A stretch of DNA of 64,000 nucleotides, from the NCBI GenBank assembly GCA_021904315.1, contig CM038922.1:15909347-15973346 (forward strand). The letters are read 5' to 3'. The notes under the pieces are model-generated. The model had not been told where the DNA came from and searched no databases. It saw nothing but the letters and a program-made list of their open reading frames with translations. Source of the DNA: Sphagnum magellanicum. Its lineage: Eukaryota; Streptophyta; Sphagnopsida; Sphagnales; Sphagnaceae. Shown piece after piece: positions 35,743 to 45,258 of this stretch. Position 1 is the stretch's first letter, and every line of letters starts with the position of its first letter. The position numbers and the translations under genes are program-made.

Positions 35743-38396
35743 TAATTACAATTTGTTGTTTGGAATTGGACAAGGAAGCTTATTAGTTTTTAAAAATGGG
35801 GTTGTGACTCGGTGAATCATTAAATACATAAATAAAACTCGTAGTAGGAAAATGTCATATTGGTATGGAGGGGTTATAATTTGATGGGATTAATAGTCTA
35901 ATTTGATGTAATTACCTAGTAAATATTAACTCTTAGTTCAATAAAAAAAACAAAAAAACAAAAAAACAAAATAGGGATAACAATGATGAGTAAACTACTA
36001 ATTTTCAAATTTATTAACAAAAAATTCACAAACAATCATGATAGGTTTTTAACTTGCGAGTACTAACTAAACCTAGTTATGCAAAACTTGGTTCCTTGTA
36101 GTTGATTACATTTCAACTTCTATCTATTCTACCACACAAATTTAGTGCTTCCAAAACTCCAAAATTTGTAAAGGAAAATGATGCAAACCAATAACAAGGA
36201 AAGGAAATTTTGCCCCATTTCCTTCCAAATCTTCATTTGGAATAATAAAAATTCAAAAACAACTACCATATATTTCAGTTTGAATCAATTGTCAAATTGC
36301 TTACCTATTAAGTCTTTATTTTGCTTACATATTCCCCTTACACTACCTAAGGAGTTTACATATGTAACATTAAATTAGGTGGTGAGGTGTTATAAGTTAA
36401 TAATGGTTTATGTATGACTCATAGTGAGTCATCATCAACAAATCATAGCATAGATTAATATGCATGCTTCAAGATAGGTGTTTCATTGGGAAAGTCATGG
36501 CACAAATTAATGTGCATGATTAGTCACATAGTGAATTAGAGAAAATGTAAGACTTTAGGAAATTTCTTGTTTAATTTAATTTAATTTAATATATAAGTGG
36601 GTGTTTAGGGCTTATTGAGGACATCTTCACTTAACTAAAATGAAGCTTGTTGTATAATTTTAGGATTAAAAACTAGAAGATTGGTGAAAAGATGTTCAAT
36701 ATTTTATGCATAGTTTTGTGAATGTGAAAAACCCATGATAAAAATGATCACTGTGGCATATTAAAAATGCATAAAAGGTAGATATGTGATTAAATGTTCA
36801 TGAGACAAAAAATAATAGATACCCATAGCTATGCAACAAAAATACATAGTTCCAATCTTTCAACCATTTGTTATTCCACATGGCCTATTAAGATTGATAT
36901 ATGAGCATTTCCATTGGTGCCTTGCACAACAATTTTTGAATGAAGAATTGTGAAGTCTATGCCAATTTGAGATCACAAGTTGGCACTATGACAATATATA
37001 TTTACATGACAAGATGTAATGCTTCCACAATATACTAACTAAATGATTTGTCAAAGTGATTTTATTTATGTAGTGTCACATCTTTTATTTATTTTTGTTT
37101 TCATATTTATGGATGGGGCTTGAGAATCACTTAATAAATCATCTTGAATGTGAGAAATATTTTTGGGGCCCAAAAAAAAGGGTAATATATCTAGGTGTAG
37201 CTGTTCTAATAATGGATCTTATTTGAACTTTGAAATTTAACACTTTAAATTGTAAATAATTAAATTTAAAAACATGCCTAAGATGCTTGAAGGCCATTTT
37301 CAAGAAGAGGCAATTAAAAACTTGTGGCTAGTTTCCTTGAACTAACTAGCATTGGTTTGCATTCATATTCAACTTGCAAACCTTTGAACAAGTTTATAAA
37401 CAAAAATGAAATGACATGAAATTTCAAATAATGAACAAAAAAATTTCATGTACAACCACTTCATTCAAAACAAATCTCCCAAATCTATGCATTCATATTT
37501 CCTTGTCCTTAAGATTTTTGTTTCTTGCTTCAAACATTTTGTGTTCTCCTATGTTCGTCTTTTGCAACCAATTCCTACAAGGATTTATCTCTTCCTTCAC
37601 ATATATTATCACCATGGTGCATCAATATTAGATCTAACAAACCTACTCACATGATAAAGCTTTGATGCCAAAATGGAAGTGGCATGAAACCTCAAGAAAT
37701 GAACAAAAAATCAACATATATAGCCACCTCCCTCAAAACATCTTTATGTTTGAAGAGAGTATACATTTTCCAAACACAATTCCCAACTACAAACACTTCA
37801 AAGCCACATTGACAAGATTTGTTAAAAAAATAGATGTCATGTATGTAACTACACACATTACAAACTTTCCACATAGAAATGAATCAAACATTCAATGTCC
37901 AACTCTATGGTCTTCTTTTCAAGGTATCATCCCACCTTTGCCAAAATCATTTACATTCATTGAACAATGCATTTGCCTCTGCCCACAACCTCTTTTTAGG
38001 CTTCCATTTCCTTTTAAACCTAAATCTATAAACTTATTGCATTCCCCAATGTTACAATAAATCCCTAGTATGCAATCCTTCTCACAGAAAATTCTCTCAA
38101 AAATCATCATCCGCACCTGAAACTTACACACTCCAACAATCCAATTTGACTCTTGAACTTACTACCTTATCCATACTGCACAATTCCTCACAACAAATAA
38201 ACAATTATGAAAATAGAATTCAAACTCCCCATCCCCATTGCCTTTTTAATGTTTTTTTAACAATTAATGGGACATGGCAAACCATGAACCTAGAACCGTT
38301 CATCATTTCTATCCTTATGCATAATTAATGAACATATAACACAATTCCCAAATTTCTATTTTGGCCCATCTCCACTCGATTTTACATCTTGTGCAA
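35743..38396. other. Intergenic, no supported gene
   Basis: AT-rich. A 132-codon plus-strand frame (37662-38060) has no recognisable domain or splice context. Its start region (about 37670-37745) loosely repeats 37415-37490, which suggests a decayed repeat and not a gene. Confidence 0.45.
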
Positions 38397-38913
38397 TCTT
38401 ATATATTGAAGTAATAGTGGTGTTTGTCTGTCTGTCCGGGCAATGCTTGGAAAATTCTTCCAGTCACTGCCCGTTCCTTGTGGTGTGCTTTGTAGAAGGG
38501 GGGGGGCGGCCGGGTAAGTTAAGGAATTTCTTGATTTGGGAATTTCAATCTTTGTGATAGTTATTACCCAACTGACAGCTGATGGACCTGGCATGGGAGA
38601 GGTTCAGGTTCAGGCATCCAGTGGATGGATGGTGCGTCGGCGGGTGCTGAATCACTCTGGCCCAATGTGATCCGATGGAAACCATGGGATGAAACTGGGA
38701 TTTCATGGATGGGGTGAAACTACCCCCCAGGGGTCAGTTTACTTGGTCCGTAGTAGTTGTTTTTTTTTGTTTTTTTTTTTTCTTGAGCCTTTTTCTTATC
38801 ATGCTTTTTTTTTTTTCCCTTGCTCTCACTTTTTTCTTGGGCCTTTTTTTTTCTCTCTTTTTTCTTTTTCTTGAAATAACACACCTGTGCATTATGCATA
38901 GGGTTCACACTAG
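38397..38913 (+). mobile_element. Short non-autonomous Helitron-like element, copy 3
   Basis: Starts TCTTATATAT after an A and ends TCACACTAG before a T. The 5' end continues AGTGGTGTTTGTCTGTCTGT as in 3396-4319, and the 3' hairpin TGTGCATTATGCATA is nearly the same as in that copy. It carries an end of the 9679-10055 MITE-like family at 38617-38663 and a T-rich tract at 38758-38872. Confidence 0.75.
38617..38663 (-). repeat. End fragment of the 9679-10055 MITE-like family
   Basis: Read on the minus strand, GGGCCAGAGTGATTCAGCAC, CCGCC and GCACCATCCATC match the left end of the element at 9679, with a few substitutions. It lies inside the Helitron-like element at 38397-38913, so it was either captured or inserted there. 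Confidence 0.6.
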
Positions 38914-40175
38914 TAAAAGTAAAAAAAGGATATAAAGCTTCAAATAGTTCTCCACAACCAAGGAAAAAAACCACAAATGCCCATCTCTTCACATTAACAA
39001 TCAACACCCCTCATCATAATCCCCTCGCACCATTTATCTCCTCCGTTTTGACCTTATCTCCATCAACATATTCTTAACACCAACATCATCACCAGATTTT
39101 CAGCCACAAACAACAAGCTAGAAAAAGAAAAGATAGAGTTGAGCTTGCACATTATTAAAACTTCTCAAACGACTAGGACTGCCAAGGCATCACCATCATT
39201 CTTCACAAATGCAAAGCCAAGAAGACAAGGGTCGTCATCCATCGGTAGCCTTAGTGAAAAGCCTAAATTCCAAAACCCTGAAGTTGTTCAATAACCAATG
39301 GGACTGGTCTTGATTCCACAAGTCTACTACCAGTAGTATAATAGCTTGTAACCAATAATTTGGATGAAATTTAGGATTTAGTGTTAAGTCAAAGTCCTGC
39401 ACTAATAGAGTACAACCCCATTTCCTAAGTGGATTGGAAACAAATATTCACTATGTTATTATAATTCAACTGAATTTTTAATAAAATTTTGGTCCTTGAA
39501 TGTAAAGGGGATATGTATTTTCGTAATGAGCTAGATATTAATTCTAAGCCTAAATCAAGACAAGGTTAAATTTTCTTTTTGTTCTCTTTGTGCTTCTTAA
39601 AAAACTGAATTTTTTCCATTTTATTTTTAGAGTATTTCAAGCATACATAAGCCTACTAGAATAAACAGAATTTCCAATCCTTACTAACAGTTATCTACAA
39701 TTCTTTCAAAATGATTCAAAATGTGTTTCACAAGAGGCGGTCCAATAATGATATAATGCATTCAATCTCAATCATTCAAAATTCAGAAACAACATCCTGA
39801 TCCAAAACAGACAAAACTTCTCAAATGAATCAGAACTACTGAACAGTTTTTAGAATATAAAAATATTGAAGATTTCAAAATTTCAAATTGCATGAAAGGT
39901 TGTCTCATCTACTCTTTCATATTCCAAATCATTTTTCACTTTTTGCATACCAAAAAAATCACCTTTCACATTTGAAACATCTACAAATGGCAAACATATG
40001 AACTTTTAGGAAGGGATAGTATTTAAAAGATCAGACCTTTTGGACTTGAAAAACATTTCCCAATTGGAACCATATGATCATGTTTGAGCTTTCAAGAGAT
40101 TACACCTTTTGGATTCCAAAAGTTTCTAATTCATAACATACCCAATGGATTTTGAAGAGTCTTATCAAGTGTTAT
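38914..40175. other. Intergenic, no supported gene
   Basis: AT-rich sequence with no recognised gene or element. Confidence 0.5.
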
Positions 40176-40700
40176 ATTGTCATAGACCCAAGTTTGCAAA
40201 GGTTTCTTTCCAATTAGAAACTGTATCAATTGTTAGTTAAATCTTGAGATCTTTGAATTTGCACATCCCCCAATTGTGCAAACATCTTGGGTAACCACAA
40301 TTGCAAACATTTTTGGGTGATCACAAAAGCAACAAAATGGAGCTTGAAAAGAAGAGAATTTTGGAGGAGAAAATATGTTTGGCCATAAGAACAAGCATAG
40401 ATTGTGTCTGTGTTCACATGTTATTATCATAGACCCAAGTTTGTGAAAGTCTTTTCCCAATTGTAAATTGTGTCAATTGTTAGATACAATGTCTTGAGAT
40501 CTTTGGATTCACAATTTCCCCAATTGTGCAAAACATTTCAGGTAGGTAATCACAAACAATTGCAAACATTTTTTCAGTAAATCACAAATGCAAAAAAGAA
40601 GTGGAACTTGAAAAGAAGAGAATTTTTGGAGGAGTTTTGCAAGGAGTAAACATGTTTGGAGATTAAGAACAAGCGCAGATAGTGTTTTGATTTCACATGC
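40176..40700. repeat. Tandem duplication upstream of the zinc transporter, about 250-base unit
   Basis: TCATAGACCCAAGTTTG begins both copies (about 40180 and 40429). Each copy continues with CTTGAGATCTTTG, CCCAATTGTGCAAA, GAAAAGAAGAGAATTTTGGA and AAGAACAAGC. The copies differ by small indels. Looser repetition continues to about 41000 (CCAAGAATGAAAGAT twice). Confidence 0.8.
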
Positions 40701-41271
40701 AGGCATTGTGGTAGAAGGAAGAAGAAGGAGAAGGGTTTTAGGATGAGGAGGCAGAGAACTGAGTCCACATCTAGGTCTTGTGGCTTAGAGGATTCAAGCT
40801 CAGATTCATGGAATTCATGATTCCAAGAATGAAAGATATCAGGATCTGAGGAAGCAGCATGAGCAAGTTGTGAGAAATTAGGAGATGAAGCAATGCAAAA
40901 GCTTAAAAATTAAGTGAGCTACAGACCTTGTGGATCTTAGAGTCTGAAGTTTGGATTCATTGGTCACACATGACTCTCCAAGAATGAAAGATTTGAGGAT
41001 GACTTGCATGAGCTTATGAGACAATTACAAGATTAGGCTGAGTGCAAAAAAGGAATTTATAAGTTTGGCATTGTGGATTTAGGGGAAGCTCATTTTCTTC
41101 TTGGGTCACATCACATAAGTGCATGAATGAAGATTTGGATGAGGAAGAAGCAGCTTTTGGGAATTGGAATTTAGGAGATTTATTGAGCCAAGGCTGATTA
41201 TGGGTCAGTAGAGGAATCAGCAGATTGAGAGATGGATAAGTCTGCAGGATTCAAGCATGAGGAAGCAACTG

Positions 41272-41278
41272 TATATAA
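41272..41278 (+). promoter_or_regulatory. Possible TATA box of the zinc transporter gene
   Basis: TATATAA lies 55 bases before the start codon. This would leave a short 5' leader of about 25-30 bases. It is a common motif in AT-rich DNA, so this is only a candidate. Confidence 0.35.
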
Positions 41279-41333
41279 CAAGGGCAAAATTGGGAGGCTA
41301 ATCATCTAGAGGTACTCTGCATTTGTGGACTAG

Positions 41334-43062
41334 ATGAAGGTGCAGATGATGGACACTGGAGCAAGAATGAAGTGTGCCAGTGCCAGGTGTGGATTGGTGA
41401 GCCCTGGAGCCCTTGCAGAAGATGCTGCAGAAAGAGCATTGTCGTCACGGAAGCTTGGCAAGGCTGTAGTGTTTTGCTTGATCTTCATGGTAGTGGAGAC
41501 AGTAGGAGGGGTATTGGCAAACAGCCTTGCAATTCTTGCTGATGCTGCTCACTTACTGTCAGACATTGCTGGATTTGTTATCTCTCTTTGTGCAATTTGT
41601 GCAGCAGGATGGGAAGCAACCCCAAGCCAGAGTTTCGGGTTCTACCGGCTGGAGATTCTGGGTGCACTTCTCTCCATTCAACTCATTTGGCTGCTTACAG
41701 GTATCCTGGTTTACGAAGCAATCCGCAGACTATTTGATCCCTCTCAACTGGTGGATGGCCGCCTCATGTTTGGCATTGCAAGTGTTGGGCTTTTGGTAAA
41801 CCTAGCCATGATCTTCATGCTTGGACATGACTGTGGGGTTGGACAACATGGCCATCATGAAAACCACAGCCATCAGCATCCTGCAGCAAGCAGCAGTGAT
41901 CACATAACCCCCCACATGATCACCCACGATGACTACAAGAAAAAGAATCCCCACAAGAAGCACCACAATGATGAAGGAGACGGTACTAGATGCATGCAAA
42001 ACTCCACATACATATTACCAGATCTGCAAGAAGAGATTTTGTCAATTTAACAAAAGACTATAGAGATCCTGATCAGCAGCATGTCTCCACATGCTTGTGC
42101 TGCATGAGTGGATGAATGCTCCTCAATTTTTTTCTATGACAAAACCCTAAACCTAAACCCTAAAAAGCTTTTCCATCGATTCTTCACCTCCAACTGCATG
42201 CTTTCTGCAGGGAAGCACGTGGAGCATGAGAGTCATGAGATTATTCACGCGGGTATCGAAGAACAAGAGTGTACTAAAGAAGATGGCTGCAATGATAGCA
42301 ATCATGGTCAGGAATTAGGGGAGAAACACGGCGACGATGAAGACGACGGTTCTCCCGGCCACCAGTCTTGTTCCTCCAGGCTGAAGCAGGAGCCAGCTAA
42401 CATGAATACAACTGCAACGACTCCGAGGATGCTGCAAGATTATGAAAGGAGCGGAAATGAGAGACAACAGATGACTAGTCACGACAATATCAACGTGCGA
42501 GGAGCTTATCTGCATGCGTTGGGGGACTTGATACAAAGCGTAGGAGTGATGATCGCGGGTGCACTGATCTGGTACAATCCAAACTGGCAGATCATCGACT
42601 TGGTTTGTACCCTTTTGTTCTCGTTGCTGGTGTTGGCGACCACCATTCAGATGCTGCGCAACATCGTGGAGATTTTGATGGAGAGTACCCCACGCGAGAT
42701 CGATGCTGCCGCTGTGGAGAGCGGTTTGTCTAGGTCAGCCATTTTCTTTCGCTGCCTATATGTAGCCAGAAAGTTATAATTAAAAATTGAAAAGTGCTAA
42801 AATCAAGTGCTTTTTGAGTTTTTATTAGCCATAATTCGACCAAAATTTAAGAAAAATCGCCACTATTCTGTAAATGATTCAAGTACATAGCTAAAAATAT
42901 AGAAGATTTTTTTTGGGCTGGCTATATATAGTCAGAAAGATATATATTAAAAAATTAAAAGTGCTAAAATAAAGTGCTATTTGAGTTTTTATTAGCCATA
43001 ATTCGGCCAAAATTTAAGAACAGTCGCTGCTATTCTACACATGATTCAAGTACCTAGCTAAA

Positions 43063-43110
<48 letters not shown>

Positions 43111-43452
43111 TTTGGCTAGGTACTTGAATCATGTATATATATATATATACAATATTTTAATATTTTAGCCAAATATGGCTAAATCTTCCTGTGGATCATT
43201 GCTACTTCGGTTAATCACAAAATTGAGAAAAAAAAGAAAAGCCATTGGTCCAGGTTCCCTGGTGTGATTGCCGTGCACGAGCTGCACATCTGGGCCATCA
43301 CTGTGGGCAAGACTTTGCTTGCATGCCACATTCGAATTGCAGCGGATGTGAGTAGCGATGAGATGTTGCACACTGTCACTGATTACTGTGAGCGTGTGCA
43401 CAAGATTACTCATTTGACCATCCAAGTGGAGAAAGATCGACTAATTAATTAA
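41334..43452 (+). CDS. Zinc transporter of the cation diffusion facilitator family (MTP/ZAT type), 3 exons
   Basis: Predicted exons 41334-41982, 42211-42733 and 43254-43452 join in frame (phases 1 and 2) to give 456 aa. A TAG directly before the ATG fixes the start. Zn-CDF proteins export Zn2+ from the cytosol in exchange for protons, in plants mostly into the vacuole. Six membrane segments are visible (about 43-60, 65-90, 107-128, 144-163, 312-333, 340-361). Both metal-binding HxxxD motifs are present: H73-LLS-D77 in segment 2 and H318-ALG-D322 in segment 5. A His- and acid-rich cytosolic loop spans about 166-308, long for the family and split by intron 1. The C-terminal domain has [13 protein letters not shown], typical of plant MTP1-like proteins. 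Nothing looks broken. Arabidopsis MTP1 is intronless, so the intron layout is a difference. Splice sites are inferred. Confidence 0.92.
42755..43240 (+). repeat. Dispersed repeat copies and AT microsatellite inside zinc transporter intron 2
   Basis: A block of about 150 bases occurs twice in a row (about 42755-42908 and 42917-43068), sharing AAGTGCTAAAAT, GAGTTTTTATTAGCCATAAT and GATTCAAGTAC. Then come an (AT)n run (about 43069-43106) and an inverted copy of CATGATTCAAGTAC-TAGCT (43106-43135), giving a cruciform-capable structure. The last part (TAGCCAAATATGGCTAAAT, TGTGGATCATTGCTAC, ATCACAAAATTGAG, A-rich tail) is the 3' end of the dispersed A-tailed family, finishing about 15 bases before the exon 3 acceptor. 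Confidence 0.65.
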
Positions 43453-43479
43453 CTAATTGACCAACTAATTAACTTTACC

Positions 43480-43733
43480 AGTGTTGGCCCAGTTATTGGA
43501 GAAAATGGCCGGTTATCAGCAAGGGTCCGTGGGGGAGGAAGCTATGCATAACTAACTGACCCGTAAGGTCCGAGATTGGTTATCAACTGAATGGAGACCC
43601 TGGCCAGTGTTGGTTGGTTATTGAGAAAATGATCGATTACCTATCAGCAAGGGTTGAAGGCAGAGTTATTGGTAACTGATTGTACAGGTTGGTCAATGAT
43701 TTCGTTAAGAACTGAACAAAGACCCTGCCTGTC
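43480..43733. repeat. Tandem duplication downstream of the zinc transporter, about 125-base unit
   Basis: Two diverged units share CCAGTGTTGG, GTTATTGAGAAAATG, TATCAGCAAGGGT, TAACTGA and ACTGAA-x-GAGACCCTG-like stretches. It lies just after the stop codon, probably within or next to the 3' UTR. Confidence 0.6.
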
Positions 43734-43974
43734 TAGTATATATTCCATAAAGACTTGACAAGACCCTTGTGGGTCGACTATTGCTTGCATGTTTGGTCCT
43801 AACATGTAGAGAATAATCAATAAACCCCACTCCCTCCCTTCCAAGAGGACCCACTGGCAGAGACTCTTTTTCCTTGGCAAAAATTTCGACCTCAGAAAAA
43901 TAAAAATACATATTCTCATTGCAATTTTCCTTTGTTTGGAAGAAGTCACAAATTTGGATTTTTTAAGGAAAAAA

Positions 43975-44140
43975 AAGCAGATTCTATAAGAAGTTGTAAG
44001 AGGTAGCCAGAAATATAGGAGGATTCTTTGAATTTCTTACTTTCATATTTTGTTTATAGCCAGATTTGGTTAATGTTAAAATCCTCTTATGAATGATCTT
44101 CAATTCAGCTGCATCACAATTTTTTTGAAAACCACTGGGC
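43975..44140 (+). repeat. Dispersed A-tailed repeat, copy e
   Basis: Shares GTAGCCAGAAATATAGGAGG, CTTACTTTCATATTTTG, AGCCAGATTTGGTTAAT, TATGAATGATCTTCAA and GCTGCATCACAATTTTTTTG with the other copies. Confidence 0.5.
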
Positions 44141-44215
44141 CCGAGGTGTTGGCAAACAATGGTAACCCATTGCATTGTTTTCATAATCAAACCAAGAGCT
44201 CAAAACTTAGTCTAA

Positions 44216-44510
44216 GGGCATCTCCACCCCACACTTACGAACACCCCTTTTCATTAAATCTTGCAGCATGATAGCAAAAATCATGCTGCGCCCCTGTATC
44301 GATGTCCATTTTGCAGTGGTCATTTGAACTCCTTTAAAATATTTTTTCTACTATGGATTTGCACTATACTCATCCAGATGTAAAAATATAAATGGCCTTT
44401 GACTGTTTAAAGGGACTTTTATGACGTTTGTGGATGGAGACAGTGATCACCAAAGACTATTCTATTTTAACATAAAGGAGTTTGTTTACTGTTTTGGTGT
44501 GGCGATGCTC
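44216..44510. mobile_element. PIF/Harbinger-type MITE (295 bases)
   Basis: The terminal inverted repeats GGGCATCTCCACCCCACAC (left) and GGTGTGGCGATGCTC (right) begin in the GGGCATCTCC style common to plant Harbinger/Tourist MITEs. TAA lies on both sides (44213-44215 and 44511-44513), fitting the 3-base TTA/TAA target duplication of this superfamily. An inner hairpin GCAGCATGA/TCATGCTGC lies at about 44262-44290. No coding capacity. Confidence 0.75.
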
Positions 44511-44513
44511 TAA

Positions 44514-45250
44514 AATTACGTACGCCTTTAGACTTTATTGGCTGTGCCCAAGAGAGAGAGACCAAGCAATGCTCCAGAGTATTTTTTCCATTTGGTCCCA
44601 CATTTTAAGAATGTCCACCAGGTGTACCATCTGTCAAATCTGAACGTCTTAAGCTCATTTTCTGAAAACTTCACCAAATATATCTGTTATTAACTGTTGC
44701 TGGTTTGAGCTTTGAACTAACCATAAGTGGGAGAGCCATTATGTGGTGATTCCAGCAAGGCACCATTAGAGGAAGAATTGGATTTTGAAAAAGCAAGGAT
44801 CAAAAGTCTCATTTGTCTACCCATAAGCCTCAAGGTGATTTTAAAGATCATAGCCCAACGACAAACAAAACAGTCAAGAGTGGGAATGGGACTTCAAGGT
44901 AACTGGGTGGGTCTCCCTCCAAAGGATGGAACTTGAGAGGTACCTAACCTAAAATGTCAAAAAGAAGAAAGGCTTTCTTGGTGCTCAAATCTGCATGAAC
45001 TCATAAGTCACAAGGCAATGTGTGATATGAAAACTTGAGTTTTTTAAAAGAAAGACCACAATCCTCCTACATGCACAATTTTTATTACATTCAAGGAAAT
45101 GGATCCAGGAGCATTATGATAAGTATGCAGAGCCAGTCCTTAAAACTGCCAACACATCCAAATCATAAACAAGAGTTCAAAACTCAGTCCTAAAAGGTCA
45201 AAACTAAGAAAGTTCTTTTGTGCTTAAATTGACATAAAAGCACTATGCAG
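44514..45250. other. Intergenic, no supported gene
   Basis: No gene or element recognised; a 69-codon frame at 44727-44936 lacks any support. Confidence 0.5.
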
Positions 45251-45258
45251 GTTTAAAC

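Noticed and set aside
37662-38060. A 132-codon plus-strand frame
   Set aside because: No recognisable domain, no splice context, and its start loosely repeats nearby sequence.
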